Shown: positions 25,782-34,752 of the stretch, in pieces | Layout: each line of letters starts with the position of its first letter | How positions within the stretch are numbered: position 1 is the first letter of the stretch | Assembly: GCF_031326225.1 (NCBI RefSeq) | Contig: NZ_CP133720.1 | Span: 3,844,001-3,908,000, forward strand | Direction of reading: 5' to 3' | Origin: Undibacterium cyanobacteriorum | GTDB taxonomy: Bacteria > Pseudomonadota > Gammaproteobacteria > Burkholderiales > Burkholderiaceae_D | Length of the DNA stretch: 64,000 nucleotides | Position numbers and translations under genes: made by a program | The notes under the pieces: generated by a model | Database searches by the model: none | The model's input: only the letters and a program-made list of their open reading frames with translations | Told to the model about the DNA's origin: nothing

Positions 25782-26405
25782 ATGAATGCAAGTGTCGCAC
25801 CTAGCTTCAGCCTAGGCATTACGGGTGGTATCGGCAGTGGCAAAACGACCGTGGCCAATATGTTCGAAACACTGGGCGCTACCATCATCGACACCGATCT
25901 GATCGCGCATCAAGTCACTGCACCACAAGGCTTGGCCATCGATGCCATTTGCGCGGCCTTTGGCAAGGAAGCCCTCGATGAAAATGGTGCGCTCGATCGC
26001 AAGAAGATGCGGGAACTGGTCTTTAAGCAGCCTCATGCACGCCGCCAACTGGAAGCCATCTTACATCCGATTATTCGGCAAGAATGTGAGCGCCAAGCTT
26101 TGTATGGCGCTGGCGCCTACCCCATTTTTGTGGTGCCCTTACTGTACGAATCAGGGACGTGGGCCGAACGATTGACACAAATCTTGGTGGTGGACTGTGA
26201 AGAAGAAACGCAAATCCAACGCGTCATGAGTCGCAATGGTTTTAGCCGCCAGCAGGTCGAAGATATCTTATTGATTCAAGCGACCCGTGCCGAACGTCTC
26301 AGCATTGCCAACGATGTGATCAACTCAGACCAAGACTTGGAAGAAATTCGATTGCAGGTCGCTGATCTTCATCAAAAGTACTTGAAATTAGCACAGGCTG
26401 CGTAA
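25782..26405 (+). CDS. coaE: Dephospho-CoA kinase
   Basis: A 207-residue P-loop kinase for the last step of coenzyme A synthesis. Walker A is GITGGIGSGKTTVANMF near the N-terminus, followed by IIDTDLIAHQVTAP, which holds the substrate-binding aspartate. LIQATRAERLSIANDVI is the lid/adenine region typical of CoaE. It lies directly behind pilD, an arrangement common in proteobacteria that reflects genome position, not shared function. Confidence 0.97.
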   Translation: MNASVAPSFSLGITGGIGSGKTTVANMFETLGATIIDTDLIAHQVTAPQGLAIDAICAAFGKEALDENGALDRKKMRELVFKQPHARRQLEAILHPIIRQECERQALYGAGAYPIFVVPLLYESGTWAERLTQILVVDCEEETQIQRVMSRNGFSRQQVEDILLIQATRAERLSIANDVINSDQDLEEIRLQVADLHQKYLKLAQAA

Positions 26406-26507
26406 ACAAATGCACGCAATGTTTGTAATTTTCTCCGGCTTGGTTCAGAATCACGTGAAGCCAAAAAATAAGAAAAAATCGGCAACCAAATTTACAGGGA
26501 ATTTATT

Positions 26508-27263
26508 TTGATCGTTTACGAATACCCTTTCAACGAGCGTATTCGCACGTTGTTGCGATTGGAAGATCTATACGAGAAGTTTTCCTTCTTCTTACACCAA
26601 TCTGATCCTCTGCAACATCATGTCGCTATCGCCACTATCTTCGAAATGCTCGAGGTAGCAGGTCGTGCCGACCTTAAATCCGATTTGCTGCAAGAACTTG
26701 ATCGTCAGAAAATGACTTTGATGGGTTTTAAATCGAACCCCAACGTCCAAGCCGATATGCTCGATCAAGTCATCAATGAAGTAGAACGCGCCAGTGCCAC
26801 CTTGATCGCTTCCTCTGGCAAGACCGGTCAAAACATTCGCGACAACGAATGGCTCATGAGCATTCGTGGTCGCACTATTATCCCTGGCGGCGCGTGCGAA
26901 TTTGATTTGCCAAGCTACCACGCTTGGAAGAAGCTCCCCGCCGAAAAGCGTTTTGCCGATATTTCGAACTGGTTCGCCCCTTTAGCGCCGCTGTTCGAAG
27001 CGATTAATGTAGTTTTACGTCTGTTACGGGAATCCGGCGGCACCACCAAAGTGATTGCACAAGGCGGTAGCTACCAGCAAATGCTACAAGGCAAAGTGTA
27101 CCAACTCTTACGCGTCACCTTGCCCCGTGAAATGGGTGCCATTCCTGAGATCTCCGCCAACAAGTACATGCTGTGGATACGTATCATGTCGCAAGACGGT
27201 GATATGAAACCGAAGCCATTTGAAGGCGACGTACCTTTCGATCTCACGCTCTGCAATTTCTAA
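26508..27263 (+). CDS. zapD: Cell division protein ZapD (DUF1342)
   Basis: A 251-residue cytoplasmic protein that bundles FtsZ filaments at the division ring. The sequence begins IVYEYPFNERIRTLLRLEDL, the ZapD hallmark, and contains the conserved WLMSIRGRTIIPGGACEFDLP. The start codon is a TTG at 26508 with CAGGGA seven bases upstream; an ATG start would lose the conserved N-terminus. It follows coaE by 102 bases and precedes yacG by 30, the usual coaE-zapD-yacG order. Confidence 0.96.
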   Translation: MIVYEYPFNERIRTLLRLEDLYEKFSFFLHQSDPLQHHVAIATIFEMLEVAGRADLKSDLLQELDRQKMTLMGFKSNPNVQADMLDQVINEVERASATLIASSGKTGQNIRDNEWLMSIRGRTIIPGGACEFDLPSYHAWKKLPAEKRFADISNWFAPLAPLFEAINVVLRLLRESGGTTKVIAQGGSYQQMLQGKVYQLLRVTLPREMGAIPEISANKYMLWIRIMSQDGDMKPKPFEGDVPFDLTLCNF

Positions 27264-27293
27264 GTTTCTCGCAAAGATTAAATCGTTTTAATT

Positions 27294-27485
27294 ATGGCAA
27301 CAATCGTTTCTTGCCCGACCTGCGGCGCCAAAGTGCAATGGGGTCCCGAGGCGCAATTCCGCCCCTTCTGCTCAGAGCGCTGCAAACAAATCGACCTGGG
27401 CGCATGGGCCGATGAGAAATACACGATCCCGGCTGTCAATTTGCCTGAAGATCTCGACAATCCTGACGCTGAGAAACTCAATTAG
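27294..27485 (+). CDS. yacG: DNA gyrase inhibitor YacG (zinc-binding)
   Basis: A 63-residue zinc protein. The CPTCG and CSERCK pairs bind one zinc ion, and RPFCSERCKQIDLGAWADEKY is the family core (shown here in part). In E. coli YacG binds GyrB and blocks DNA binding by gyrase. It is the last gene of the pilB-to-yacG series and converges on the TyrR-like regulator gene after 62 bases. Confidence 0.95.
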   Translation: MATIVSCPTCGAKVQWGPEAQFRPFCSERCKQIDLGAWADEKYTIPAVNLPEDLDNPDAEKLN

Positions 27486-27547
27486 GAATTTTGACGTTGA
27501 CTCTCGTGCTGACAGCATTCCAGCAATACAGAACTCTTACGCTTCAC

Positions 27548-29107
27548 CTACTTCTTCGGAATCCCATGCTTACGCAGCTTGGCTGCGATCATGGAATGCG
27601 AAGTCGCTAATCGTGCGGCTAATTTTCGGCTCGATGGATATTCTTGATACAGCTTGCTGAGCAAGGCCGTTTCGAATTGATTGACGGACTCTTCCCACGT
27701 CTCCGCTTCCTGAATCGCCATCGCATTCGGCTGTATCGAATCTTCTGCCCAATCGAGATCAGCCGCATCTAACACACGTTGGTCGGCCATGGTGATAGCG
27801 CGGAACACAACGTTTTGCAATTGCCGCACATTGCCGGGCCAACGGTTATTTAACATCGCAGTCGTGGCCGCTTGATTCAGACGCGAAATCGGTTTCTGAG
27901 CTTGCGTACAAGCGCGTTCAATGAAATGACGCGCCAACAGTAAGATATCGTCTGCACGCTCACGCAGCGGTGGCATTTCGAGGTGCAACACGTTCAAACG
28001 ATAAAAGAGATCTTCGCGGAAGCTGCCCTCTTGCACCATTTTGCGCAAGTTGCGATGGGTGGCACTGATGATGCGGACATCCACTTGGATTTCTTTATCA
28101 CCACCGATACGGCGGAATTTGCCATCGTTTAAGAAGCGCAAAAGTTTCGCCTGCAAGTACAGCGACATCTCACCAACCTCGTCGAGAAACACCGTACCAC
28201 CGTCCGCCATCTCAAATAGGCCGGGCTTACCACCACGATTCGCGCCGGTGAATGCACCGGCCATATAACCGAACAATTCACTCTCTGCCAAACTCTCCGG
28301 CAAAGCTGCGCAATTCAATTCGAGGAATGGCGCATTACGGCGCGCACTGACGCCATGACAAGCTTGCGCCAATAGTTCTTTGCCAGTGCCGGTCTCGCCA
28401 GTAATCAACAATGGCGCATCGACCACCGCCACGCGCGCCGCACGTTTTTTCAAAACGCGAATTTGTTCCGACTCGCCAATAATCGCTTCAAAACCACCGA
28501 GCTCGGCGTGAGCGATCGCATGCAAACGTTCACCAATCCGCTTCGGTGCGGTAAGAGTTAACAAAGCGCCGACCGCCTTGCCATCGTTACTGGTACCGGC
28601 TGCCGACAAAGGCTCAAACACGGGCGTCACGTCCATCATAAACGGTTCACCATTGAGTAAGACTTCGCGTGTCGGCGCACAGAATTCATTGGCGATCAAT
28701 TCGTGTTGAATGGTGTGATCTTGCAGTACTTGGTAGAGCGACTTCTGGCACAGCTCTTTTTCCGAGCAACGCGCCACTTCGGCCGCTGCGGCATTAGCAA
28801 TCACAATGCGACCCAATGCATCAATCGCGATCACAGGATCTTCCATCACGGCCATGATGGTGTCGAGATTCAAACTGCGACGCATGCCCGGCAGAATATC
28901 AACCACCTCGATGGTGCCAACGCCAGGCACTTGGTCACAGTCCGCCTGCAAAGCTGGCAACATCGCCTGTTTAAGCTCAGGGATATCGATGTAGATATTC
29001 GGCGGATCGACTTCCACCGCTTGCACATTCAAACCCTGACGCGCCAATACCGCGAGGATTTCGTGGGCGATACCGACCCGATCTTCGAAGGGAATATTGA
29101 CGCGCAT
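27548..29107 (-). CDS. TyrR/PhhR-like sigma54-dependent regulator
   Basis: A 519-residue regulator with four parts: an ACT-like domain (residues 1-70, VNIPFEDRVGIAHEILAVLA), a PAS domain (about 78-140, VMEDPVIAIDALGRIVIANA), an AAA+ domain (about 200-440) and a TyrR-type helix-turn-helix (SSRKLAARLATSHSMIAAKL). The AAA+ part has Walker A (GETGTGKE), an intact GAFTGA loop and the R-finger region. GAFTGA contacts sigma54 and is absent from E. coli TyrR, so this is an activator like Pseudomonas PhhR. The start at 29107 (MRVNIPFEDR) is the family start. It lies downstream of alr and dadA in the same direction, separated from dadA by 165 bases containing a dispersed repeat. Confidence 0.9.
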   Translation of the reverse strand: MRVNIPFEDRVGIAHEILAVLARQGLNVQAVEVDPPNIYIDIPELKQAMLPALQADCDQVPGVGTIEVVDILPGMRRSLNLDTIMAVMEDPVIAIDALGRIVIANAAAAEVARCSEKELCQKSLYQVLQDHTIQHELIANEFCAPTREVLLNGEPFMMDVTPVFEPLSAAGTSNDGKAVGALLTLTAPKRIGERLHAIAHAELGGFEAIIGESEQIRVLKKRAARVAVVDAPLLITGETGTGKELLAQACHGVSARRNAPFLELNCAALPESLAESELFGYMAGAFTGANRGGKPGLFEMADGGTVFLDEVGEMSLYLQAKLLRFLNDGKFRRIGGDKEIQVDVRIISATHRNLRKMVQEGSFREDLFYRLNVLHLEMPPLRERADDILLLARHFIERACTQAQKPISRLNQAATTAMLNNRWPGNVRQLQNVVFRAITMADQRVLDAADLDWAEDSIQPNAMAIQEAETWEESVNQFETALLSKLYQEYPSSRKLAARLATSHSMIAAKLRKHGIPKK

Positions 29108-29137
29108 AATGTAATACTCAAAAAACGGAAAAACAAA

Positions 29138-29180
29138 ACCTCTCAACACAGAGGCACGGAGACACAGAGAAGGTCAGGAG
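29138..29180. repeat. Dispersed intergenic repeat of the AGAGGCACGGAGACACAGAG type
   Basis: The stretch around AGAGGCACGGAGACACAGAG, between dadA and the TyrR-like gene, matches a sequence seen between genes in many unrelated bacterial genomes, where chance translation gives peptides like HRGTETQRR. It is non-coding here. Its origin is unknown to me. Confidence 0.5.
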
Positions 29181-29272
29181 AAAACCAAAAACAAAATCGC
29201 TCTTTGTTCTTGTTTTGTCTCCTTGCCTTAGTACTTCAACTCTTCAATGTTACGTGGTTCTCAATTCGATTC

Positions 29273-30550
29273 TTAAACCGCAATCGGGCGATTCATGCGG
29301 CCGTAGCGGTCCATGTACAAACCGTCGGTTGCGATCGCTGGTTTCTTGCCGGAGATGAGATCCGCCAAGAACTGACCGGAACCGCAAGCCATGGTCCAAC
29401 CCAAGGTACCATGACCTGTATTCAAGAACAAATTGCGATACGGTGTAGGTCCAATCACAGGTGTGCCGTCCGGTGTCATCGGGCGCAAGCCTGTCCAGAA
29501 CTCAGCTTTGCTGACATCGCCGCCTTGTGGAAAGAGATCAGTCACAGAGTGCACCAAAGTTTTACGGCGCGACTCGCGCAAGCGCAGATCGTAACCGGTA
29601 ATTTCAGCTGTACCGCCGACGCGAATACGATCACCCAAACGCGTAATCGCCACTTTGTAAGTCTCATCCATCACGGTCGATTCTGGCGCGCCTGTGGCGT
29701 CGGTAATCGGCACAGTGATGGAGTACCCTTTGATCGGATACACCGGAATCTTGATACCCAATTCGCGCAGCATGATAGGAGAATAACTGCCGAGTGCCAG
29801 AACAAAACGATCAGCGGTAAAGCTACCTTTGGACGTTTCTACACTCTTCACATGATCACCTTCGGCAACCACGCGTTGAATGCTGACGCCGTATTCAAAC
29901 TTCACACCCAAACCTTCGGCCAACCTCGCCAAGTTCTGGGTGAACTTGAAGCAGTCGCCCGTTTCATCGCCAGGCAAACGTAAAGCACCAACAAACTTTT
30001 CGCGCACATTTTTGAGCGCGGGTTCAACACGCAAACATTCATCGCCCGACAGCGATTCGAAAGGCACGCCATAGCGTTTCAAGATATCGATATCGGCTTG
30101 CGAAGCGTCGAGCTGTTGCTGGTTGCGGAACAATTGCAAAGTCCCCTGGGTGCGCTCGTCGTATTGAATGCCTGTGTCTTCACGCAATTGCTGCAACACG
30201 TCGCGGCTGTATTGCGCCATGCGCAGCATACGACCTTTGTTGATCTCATAGCGTTTGCTGGTACAGTTCATCAGCATTTGGAAGACCCAACGCCACATCG
30301 CAGGATCGGTACTCGGACGTATTGCCAAGGGGCTGTGTTCCATCATCAACCACTTAATCGCTTTCAATGGCACACCAGGACCGGCCCATGGTGCAGAATA
30401 GCCAGGAGAGACTTCACCTGCATTGGCGAAACTGGTTTCCAAAGCAGCACCGGGTTGACGCTCAATCACTGTCACCTCGTGACCAGCTTTAGCCAAGTAA
30501 TATGCGGTCGCGGTTCCAATAACACCTGCACCTAAGATGACGATTTTCAT
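29273..30550 (-). CDS. dadA: D-amino acid dehydrogenase (small subunit type)
   Basis: A 425-residue FAD enzyme that oxidises D-alanine and other D-amino acids to 2-oxo acids, passing electrons to the respiratory chain. The N-terminus MKIVILGAGVIGTATAYYLA is the Rossmann FAD fold. ETSFANAGEVSPGYSAPWAG is the DadA signature, and the C-terminus has NLFLNTGHGTLGWTMACGSG. It lies 69 bases downstream of alr in the same direction, forming the usual alanine catabolic pair: racemase makes D-alanine, DadA oxidises it. Confidence 0.97.
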   Translation of the reverse strand: MKIVILGAGVIGTATAYYLAKAGHEVTVIERQPGAALETSFANAGEVSPGYSAPWAGPGVPLKAIKWLMMEHSPLAIRPSTDPAMWRWVFQMLMNCTSKRYEINKGRMLRMAQYSRDVLQQLREDTGIQYDERTQGTLQLFRNQQQLDASQADIDILKRYGVPFESLSGDECLRVEPALKNVREKFVGALRLPGDETGDCFKFTQNLARLAEGLGVKFEYGVSIQRVVAEGDHVKSVETSKGSFTADRFVLALGSYSPIMLRELGIKIPVYPIKGYSITVPITDATGAPESTVMDETYKVAITRLGDRIRVGGTAEITGYDLRLRESRRKTLVHSVTDLFPQGGDVSKAEFWTGLRPMTPDGTPVIGPTPYRNLFLNTGHGTLGWTMACGSGQFLADLISGKKPAIATDGLYMDRYGRMNRPIAV

Positions 30551-30619
30551 ACCTTTTTCCCAATCTACAATCGAATAATTTTTGTGTGTTTATTTGTGCG
30601 TCGCTTACTTCACGAACGC

Positions 30620-31741
30620 TCAATCAACATAGTGACGTTGATAACGCGGTCCCAAACTGGTGAGAATTTCATAGCCTATCGTGCCCGCTTGGCGAGCGAC
30701 TTGATCGACCGTATTGTTCGGACAAATCAAATCCACCAGAGCACCTGAATACAGCAAATCACTATCAACATGACTGACGTTGAGCGTGATGGTATCCATC
30801 GAGACGTTACCGACCATCGGCACCTCAACGCCCGCAATATGCGCCACGCCGCAATTACTCAAACTGCGCAACCAACCATCGGCGTAACCGACCGAAACCG
30901 TCGCGATGCGCGAAGGCTGGGTCGCACGCCAAGTTTTGCTATAGCCGACACTGGCGCCCATAGGAATTTCACGGACTTGAATAATGCGACCCTGCAATTG
31001 CACAACCGAGTGCATAGGGCTCGCTTGCCCTGCAACCGGCGCCACACCATACAAGGCAGCACCGGGACGCGCTAAATCGAAATGAAAATCGGGGCCGAGA
31101 AAGATACCGGAAGAATTCGAGAAACTTGCTTTCAACCCGACGTAATGTTGGCGCAGCCGCTCCAACACATTTTGAAAGGACTTCAACTGCATTTGATTCA
31201 TAGGATCGAGCTGATCCTCTGCACAAGCGAGATGGCTCATGGCGTAACGTAAATCGATGCCATCCGTGATCGAGAAATCATTGAGCCACGCGGTCAACTC
31301 AGCCTGCGACAAACCCATGCGCGCCATGCCGGTGTCGATTTGAATCACCGCTGGCAAGGCTTGATTGCGCTCTTGCGCTAATTTGCGCCACGCTGTGATT
31401 TGATCTAGGCTATTCAACACAGGCGTGCAAGCGTACTCAATGAATTCCGCTTCGTAACCGACTGGCGAACCGTGCATGACATAGATATCGATGTCACGCG
31501 CAATGTGAGCACGTAAGCTAATCGCTTCTTCCAATTGCGCCACGAACAAATGACGACAACCTTCTGCCACCAAGGCCTTGGAAACCGGCACCGCGCCCAA
31601 GCCATACGCATCGGCCTTGACCGCTGCACCACAAGCCGCTTTTCCCAAGCGCCCTTGCAAATAGCGGTAGTTAGCGCGCAATGCACGCAAATCGATCGTC
31701 AACAGCGCCCCAGCGCGCCCAGCTTCCTGCAACATATCCAC
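30620..31741 (-). CDS. alr: Alanine racemase (catabolic DadX-like)
   Basis: A 373-residue PLP enzyme interconverting L- and D-alanine. The PLP lysine is in GAAVKADAYGLGAV near residue 42, and the second catalytic residue, a Tyr, is in GASVGYSKTWRA. The pairing with dadA directly downstream argues for the catabolic DadX role, although it could also supply D-alanine for peptidoglycan; whether another alr gene exists elsewhere cannot be told. A second ATG two codons in (31735) is an alternative start. Confidence 0.95.
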   Translation of the reverse strand: MDMLQEAGRAGALLTIDLRALRANYRYLQGRLGKAACGAAVKADAYGLGAVPVSKALVAEGCRHLFVAQLEEAISLRAHIARDIDIYVMHGSPVGYEAEFIEYACTPVLNSLDQITAWRKLAQERNQALPAVIQIDTGMARMGLSQAELTAWLNDFSITDGIDLRYAMSHLACAEDQLDPMNQMQLKSFQNVLERLRQHYVGLKASFSNSSGIFLGPDFHFDLARPGAALYGVAPVAGQASPMHSVVQLQGRIIQVREIPMGASVGYSKTWRATQPSRIATVSVGYADGWLRSLSNCGVAHIAGVEVPMVGNVSMDTITLNVSHVDSDLLYSGALVDLICPNNTVDQVARQAGTIGYEILTSLGPRYQRHYVD

Positions 31742-32059
31742 CTCGACAAAACTTCAACCGCTACAGATTAGCAATTGCCATGCCATCCCATTTGGCTCGC
31801 GCATGAGGCCGCTCGCACTCGGAAAATCAGGGACTTAGCCTTTTGGTGTGAAATTCTAACAGAATAGGCTGTATCGAAATAAATACAAGGAAAACTCTTC
31901 GAACTAAGGAATCAGGGTCTTTCTCTCTGAAAAAAGCAGAAAAAGTCAGGCTGTATTAAAAATTATACGACGTATGGTTTTTAATACACATAGACAAGCA
32001 TAGGTATTGAAACAGAATGCTCGGATACCTAGACTTCAACAGCAGCCACTTAGGCAATC
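31742..32059. other. alr/ruvB intergenic region with AT-rich inverted repeat
   Basis: A 318-base gap. Arms GTATTAAAAA (31953-31962) and TTTTTAATAC (31978-31987) form a perfect 10-base dyad around a smaller ATACGACGTAT-like centre. On the minus strand a TATAAT (31962-31967) lies inside the dyad and could be the alr promoter -10, making the dyad a candidate operator. Nothing else is recognised. Confidence 0.4.
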
Positions 32060-33133
32060 TTACCCACCCCACAAATCCCCAGTAGGATTCGCACGAGGCG
32101 CAGTGAGGCCGAAGTGTTCATAGGCGCTTGCCGTGGCGATACGTCCGCGTGGTGTGCGCTGCAAATAGCCTTGTTGAATGAGGTAAGGCTCCAAGACATC
32201 TTCAATGGTGTCGCGCTCTTCGCCAATCGCGGCTGCAACGTTGTCGAGACCGACTGGACCGCCGCCGAATTTGAAGAGGATCGCTTCCAAGAGTTTTCTA
32301 TCCATCAAATCAAAACCGACCGCGTCAACATCCAACATCTTCAATGCCGCATCAGCTGCTGCTTTGGTGATTTCGCCATTGCCTTTGACTTGCGCATAAT
32401 CACGCACACGGCGCAATAAACGATTGGCGATACGTGGCGTGCCGCGAGCACGACGGGCAATCTCGAACGCGCCCTCCTCGCGAATTGGCACCTCCAATAA
32501 ATTCGCCGAGCGCGTCACGATGCGCGCCAACTCTTCTGAAGTATAGAACTCCAAACGCGCCACGATACCGAAACGATCGCGCAAAGGATTAGTCAACATG
32601 CCCGCACGCGTGGTCGCACCAACCAAGGTGAACGGTTGCAAATCCAACTTCACGGAACGCGCCGCTGGACCTTCACCAATCATGATATCGATTTGGTAGT
32701 CCTCTAAGGCCGGATACAAAATTTCTTCGACCACTGGTGAGAGGCGATGAATCTCGTCGATAAACAAGACATCGTTAGCCTCTAAATTGGTCAGCAGCGC
32801 GGCCAAATCACCTGCACGTTCCAACACAGGACCTGAGGTCTGACGCAGATTGACGCCCATCTCACGTGCGATGATGTGTGCCAGCGTCGTCTTACCCAAA
32901 CCTGGCGGACCGAACAACAAAGTATGATCGAGCGCTTCTTTACGCTGACGCGCAGCACCGATAAAGATCTCTAATTGATCACGAATCTTTTCCTGCCCCA
33001 CATATTCATCCAACTGCTTAGGACGCAAAGCGCGCTCAATCGCTTCTTCATTCGGCGAAGACGGCGTCGCACTGATAATCCGCGTATCAGCGAGCTGGGT
33101 GGAGAGGTTATCGGTTTGTATGCTCATGCTCAT
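32060..33133 (-). CDS. ruvB: Holliday junction branch migration DNA helicase RuvB
   Basis: A 357-residue AAA+ motor that drives branch migration with RuvA. Walker A is FGPPGLGKTTLAHI, Walker B is FIDEIHRLSPVVEE, and sensor 1 is LVGATTRAGML. The C-terminal winged helix has ERDTIEDVLEPYLIQQGYLQ. The start could be 33133 or two codons later. It follows ruvA by 11 bases, as is usual, and ends the dusB-fis-purH-ruvC-ruvA-ruvB series. Confidence 0.98.
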   Translation of the reverse strand: MSMSIQTDNLSTQLADTRIISATPSSPNEEAIERALRPKQLDEYVGQEKIRDQLEIFIGAARQRKEALDHTLLFGPPGLGKTTLAHIIAREMGVNLRQTSGPVLERAGDLAALLTNLEANDVLFIDEIHRLSPVVEEILYPALEDYQIDIMIGEGPAARSVKLDLQPFTLVGATTRAGMLTNPLRDRFGIVARLEFYTSEELARIVTRSANLLEVPIREEGAFEIARRARGTPRIANRLLRRVRDYAQVKGNGEITKAAADAALKMLDVDAVGFDLMDRKLLEAILFKFGGGPVGLDNVAAAIGEERDTIEDVLEPYLIQQGYLQRTPRGRIATASAYEHFGLTAPRANPTGDLWGG

Positions 33134-33144
33134 TCAACTCGCGT

Positions 33145-33726
33145 TTAACTTTTCGACAGGGCTTTCAAGGCCGCCTTAATACCGTCCGACACACCCGAAC
33201 CCGCAGGCACCAACTTCAATGCCGCCAAGGCTTCTTTGTCGGAATATCCCAAGGCCAACAAGGCATTCAAAATATCGGCACTATGATCGCCCGCTGCAGC
33301 AGCGGCACCAGCAGAACCCAAATCGGCGCCGAGCTTGCCTTTTAATTCCAACAAAAGACGTTCGGCAGTTTTCTTACCAATCCCCGGCACCCGGGTCAAA
33401 CGCCCAGCCTCTTGCAAAGTAATCGCTTGCGCCAAATCGGTTACCGACATACCCGACAAAATCGACAAAGCGGTACGCGCTCCCACACCGCTGATCTTGA
33501 TCAGTTGCCTAAAAGTCGCACGTTCTTCTGCCGTACCAAAACCGAACAGAACATGCGCATCTTCACGAATTGCCAAGTGCGTCAACAGCGCGACCTTCTC
33601 ACCTAGTGCCGGCAAATTGTAGAAAGTGCTCATGGGCACATCGATCTCATAGCCAACTCCTTGGCAATCCACCATGATTTGGGGTGGATTTTTTTCAATC
33701 AACGTTCCGGCAATGCGACCGATCAT
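33145..33726 (-). CDS. ruvA: Holliday junction DNA-binding protein RuvA
   Basis: A 193-residue protein forming the tetramer that holds the four-way junction. The N-terminal OB fold begins MIGRIAGTLIEKNPPQIMVD. Two helix-hairpin-helix motifs follow (LIKISGVGARTALSIL and LTRVPGIGKKTAERLL). The C-terminal domain that contacts RuvB includes DILNALLALGYSDKEALAAL. It is separated from ruvC by about 1.5 kb of repeats, although these genes normally adjoin. Confidence 0.98.
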   Translation of the reverse strand: MIGRIAGTLIEKNPPQIMVDCQGVGYEIDVPMSTFYNLPALGEKVALLTHLAIREDAHVLFGFGTAEERATFRQLIKISGVGARTALSILSGMSVTDLAQAITLQEAGRLTRVPGIGKKTAERLLLELKGKLGADLGSAGAAAAAGDHSADILNALLALGYSDKEALAALKLVPAGSGVSDGIKAALKALSKS

Positions 33727-33942
33727 GGTGGGCTTTCATACTGTATAAATAAGCAGTAATCATAAACGATTCTTGGGGGGTTGTGGGGACTGATGTTTTT
33801 GGGTTGGTTGTTTGTTTTGCACATTCAACGAACTATCTTTATTGAAAGTTTGCTTATCGATGGCAGTCGAACGCTTTTGGCTCTTTTGCACTTCCTCGCA
33901 ATAACGCTCATGTGATGCAAAAAATAGGGTGGACGCCTAGCC

Positions 33943-34248
33943 GTCATGCCGGACTTGATCCGGCATCCAGTGGCGTTCTTGGTTTGGGTTCTTGGGTAGA
34001 TTATTAGCTGGATCTAAATTATCTTTTTCGTGCATTGACCGTCTGTAGGTCGGGGGTGGCCCGACAGCCAGTTACCTTTTTTGCTTCGCCAAAAAAGGTA
34101 ACCCAAAAAAGGCGACCGCACTAAATCGCCCTTCGGGTTCCCAATGATGCACAACAAAAAATGGGAAAGTGTTGAAACTCGCTGCGCTCAGACAGCAACA
34201 CTTTCTTTTTCCATTTTCTGCTGCGCACCATTGGCGATTTAGAAGCGG
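33943..34248 (-). repeat. Inverted, diverged copy of the ruvA-ruvC repeat arm (L)
   Basis: This stretch matches the reverse complement of the arm at 34426-34702 along its length: an end hairpin (GTCATGCCGG, 33943 on, ending CATCCAGTGGC), then GGCGACC-CAC, then AAAAAATGGGAAAG, then TCCATTTTCTGC, then ATTGGC. The outer hairpin core here is ATGCCGGA/TCCGGCAT, while the matching arm ends in a CCCGC/GCGGG hairpin. An internal hairpin (GTTACCTTTTTT with its complement, 34071-34102) matches the position of the ACTTTCTTTG hairpin in the other copies. Confidence 0.75.
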
Positions 34249-34324
34249 AACGGCTGAAAGTCAAAAACAACAACCAAACATACTGTTTCGACCGCCGCAT
34301 AATTTCATAGCAATGGTGATGCAT

Positions 34325-34419
34325 TTTGGTTTTGGTTTTGGTTTTGGTTTTAGTTTTGGTTTTAGTTTTGGTTTTAGTTTTGGTTTTGATTTTGATTTTG
34401 GTTTTGATTTTGGTTTTGA
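34325..34419 (+). repeat. Degenerate TTTTGG hexamer tract (about 16 units)
   Basis: Tandem TTTTGG units with frequent variants (TTTTAG, TTTTGA) run between the inverted arm L and arm A. Purine/pyrimidine strand bias is complete: T and G on the plus strand with a few A. Confidence 0.9.
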
Positions 34420-34425
34420 CTTTCA

Positions 34426-34702
34426 CCCACTTCTGACACTGCCAATTGCGCAAGGCAGAAAATGGATAGAGAAAGCCTTGCTGTTTGAGCCGCAGGCGAG
34501 TTTCAAGGCTTTCCCATTTTTTGACTTGCACAATTGGGACGCCGAAGGCCAGTGGCAGTGTGGTCGCCTTTCTTTGCTTACTTTCTTTGGCGAAGCAAAG
34601 AAAGTGAGTGGCCGCCGGGCCAATCCCGGCCAGCGAACTTTGAATTAGACCAACCTTAAAAAAGAACGAAAGCCACTGGATTCCCGCTTTCGCGGGAATG
34701 AC
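34426..34702 (+). repeat. Repeat arm A (277 bases), direct partner of arm B
   Basis: It is aligned without net gaps to 34884-35160 (constant offset of 458 bases), with a small number of base changes. Inside are an imperfect hairpin centred near 34490 (AGAAAGCCTTG with CAAGGCTTTC), a 10-base stem ACTTTCTTTG/CAAAGAAAGT (34580-34605), and an end hairpin ATTCCC-8-GGGAAT (34680-34699). Confidence 0.92.
34680..34699. repeat. dRS3-like 20-base palindrome (copy 1)
   Basis: It fits the pattern ATTCCC-N8-GGGAAT known as dRS3 in Neisseria, at the outer end of arm A. Related palindromes occur in many genomes, so homology to neisserial dRS3 is not implied. Confidence 0.6.
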
Positions 34703-34752
34703 AAATCTACAGTGCTGGGAAAGCTAATTTCCGAATTGCGGCTGCTTAGGGA

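Noticed and set aside
28703..29983. 426-codon open frame on the plus strand opposite dadA and the TyrR-like gene
   Set aside because: It runs antisense across two conserved genes and through the dispersed repeat; composition is His/Arg/Thr-rich as expected for a shadow.
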